From assembly GCA_029856375.1 (NCBI GenBank), contig JAHQWX010000171.1, forward strand, positions 1-5,173: a stretch of 5,173 nucleotides of DNA, in the 5' to 3' direction. Both the position numbers and the translations under genes were made by a program. The stretch is from Promethearchaeia archaeon. GTDB taxonomy: Archaea; Asgardarchaeota; Lokiarchaeia; Sigyniarchaeales; SOKP01. The notes under the pieces were generated by a model. It saw only the letters and a list, made by a program, of their open reading frames with translations, searched no databases and was not told the DNA's origin. Shown in pieces: positions 5,054 through 5,173 of the stretch (position 1 is its first letter; each line of letters starts with the position of its first letter).

Positions 5054-5059
5054 TTAAAA
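5052..5059 (-). promoter_or_regulatory. TATA-like box of the glutaredoxin-like gene
   Basis: On the minus strand this reads TTTTAATA, 22 nt before the ATG at 5029, which predicts a leaderless transcript. There is no Shine-Dalgarno motif in the intervening sequence. Confidence 0.4.
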
Positions 5060-5125
5060 GGTTACATCTAATTTTTATAAAATTCTTCAGCAGAAAATTG
5101 ATAAATCTATAATGAAAATTGAGTG

Positions 5126-5166
5126 GGTATTTATAGAATAAAAATACCAAATTGTGTTATACAATT
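5126..5166. repeat. Two adjacent short inverted repeats at the right edge
   Basis: GGTATTT (5126-5132) and AAATACC (5142-5148) form 7-bp arms around 9 nt. Next to them, AATTGT (5150-5155) and ACAATT (5161-5166) form 6-bp arms around 5 nt. They lie in the 144-bp gene-free end of the window and could be operators or RNA hairpins of a gene beyond the edge. No ORF, tRNA or other RNA gene is evident in 5060-5173. Confidence 0.3.
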
Positions 5167-5173
5167 CTTTCTA

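Noticed and set aside
5112..5141. Nine-codon ORF (MKIEWVFIE) near the right edge
   Set aside because: It is too short, with no ribosome binding site or conserved context. Such frames are expected by chance.
779..5173. tRNA, riboswitch or CRISPR signals in the intergenic spacers
   Set aside because: The spacers are 57-144 bp and nearly all A/T. They have no cloverleaf, no conserved aptamer motif and no regularly spaced repeats.

Overview
This is an AT-rich, densely packed window from an anaerobic or oxygen-sensitive prokaryote, most likely an archaeon. Four things point to an archaeon: an HTH_10 (Bat-type) regulator, an iron-sulfur flavoprotein (Isf) of the kind common in methanogens, TATA-like boxes 22-24 nt before most start codons, and poly-T tracts at gene ends. 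The stand-alone GOLD/emp24-like membrane protein is compatible with an Asgard (Lokiarchaeia-like) lineage. That placement is inference and is not proven by this window.

Layout. 1-778 (minus) is the N-terminal 259 codons of an FAD/NADH oxidoreductase resembling archaeal NADH:rubredoxin oxidoreductase; it is cut by the left edge. A 115-bp divergent spacer holds TATA-like boxes in both directions and a perfect palindrome. 894-1685 (plus) is a ferredoxin-domain protein with a long cysteine-containing C-terminal domain. 1809-2360 (plus) is a small type I membrane protein with a predicted GOLD-like domain. It converges on, and overlaps by 11 bp, a Bat-like HTH_10 regulator at 2350-3003 (minus). That regulator is divergent from an iron-sulfur flavoprotein at 3105-3713 (plus). 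The flavoprotein overlaps by 4 bp the end of a PAP2 membrane phosphatase at 3710-4678 (minus). Upstream of the phosphatase on the same strand is a glutaredoxin-like protein at 4736-5029 (minus). The last 144 bp hold no gene, only the glutaredoxin promoter and short inverted repeats.

How the genes may work together. Four of the seven genes are redox proteins: NADH-linked flavoprotein, ferredoxin, FMN/[4Fe-4S] flavoprotein and glutaredoxin. A reasonable inference is an electron-transfer or oxidative-stress neighbourhood: NADH-derived electrons passed through small Fe-S carriers, Isf reducing O2, peroxide or another acceptor, and the glutaredoxin handling thiols. The regulator shares a 101-bp divergent spacer with Isf and is the natural candidate to control it and itself. 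The GOLD-like protein and the PAP2 phosphatase are membrane proteins with no obvious link to the redox genes. No rRNA, tRNA, CRISPR array, insertion sequence or recognisable mobile element was seen.
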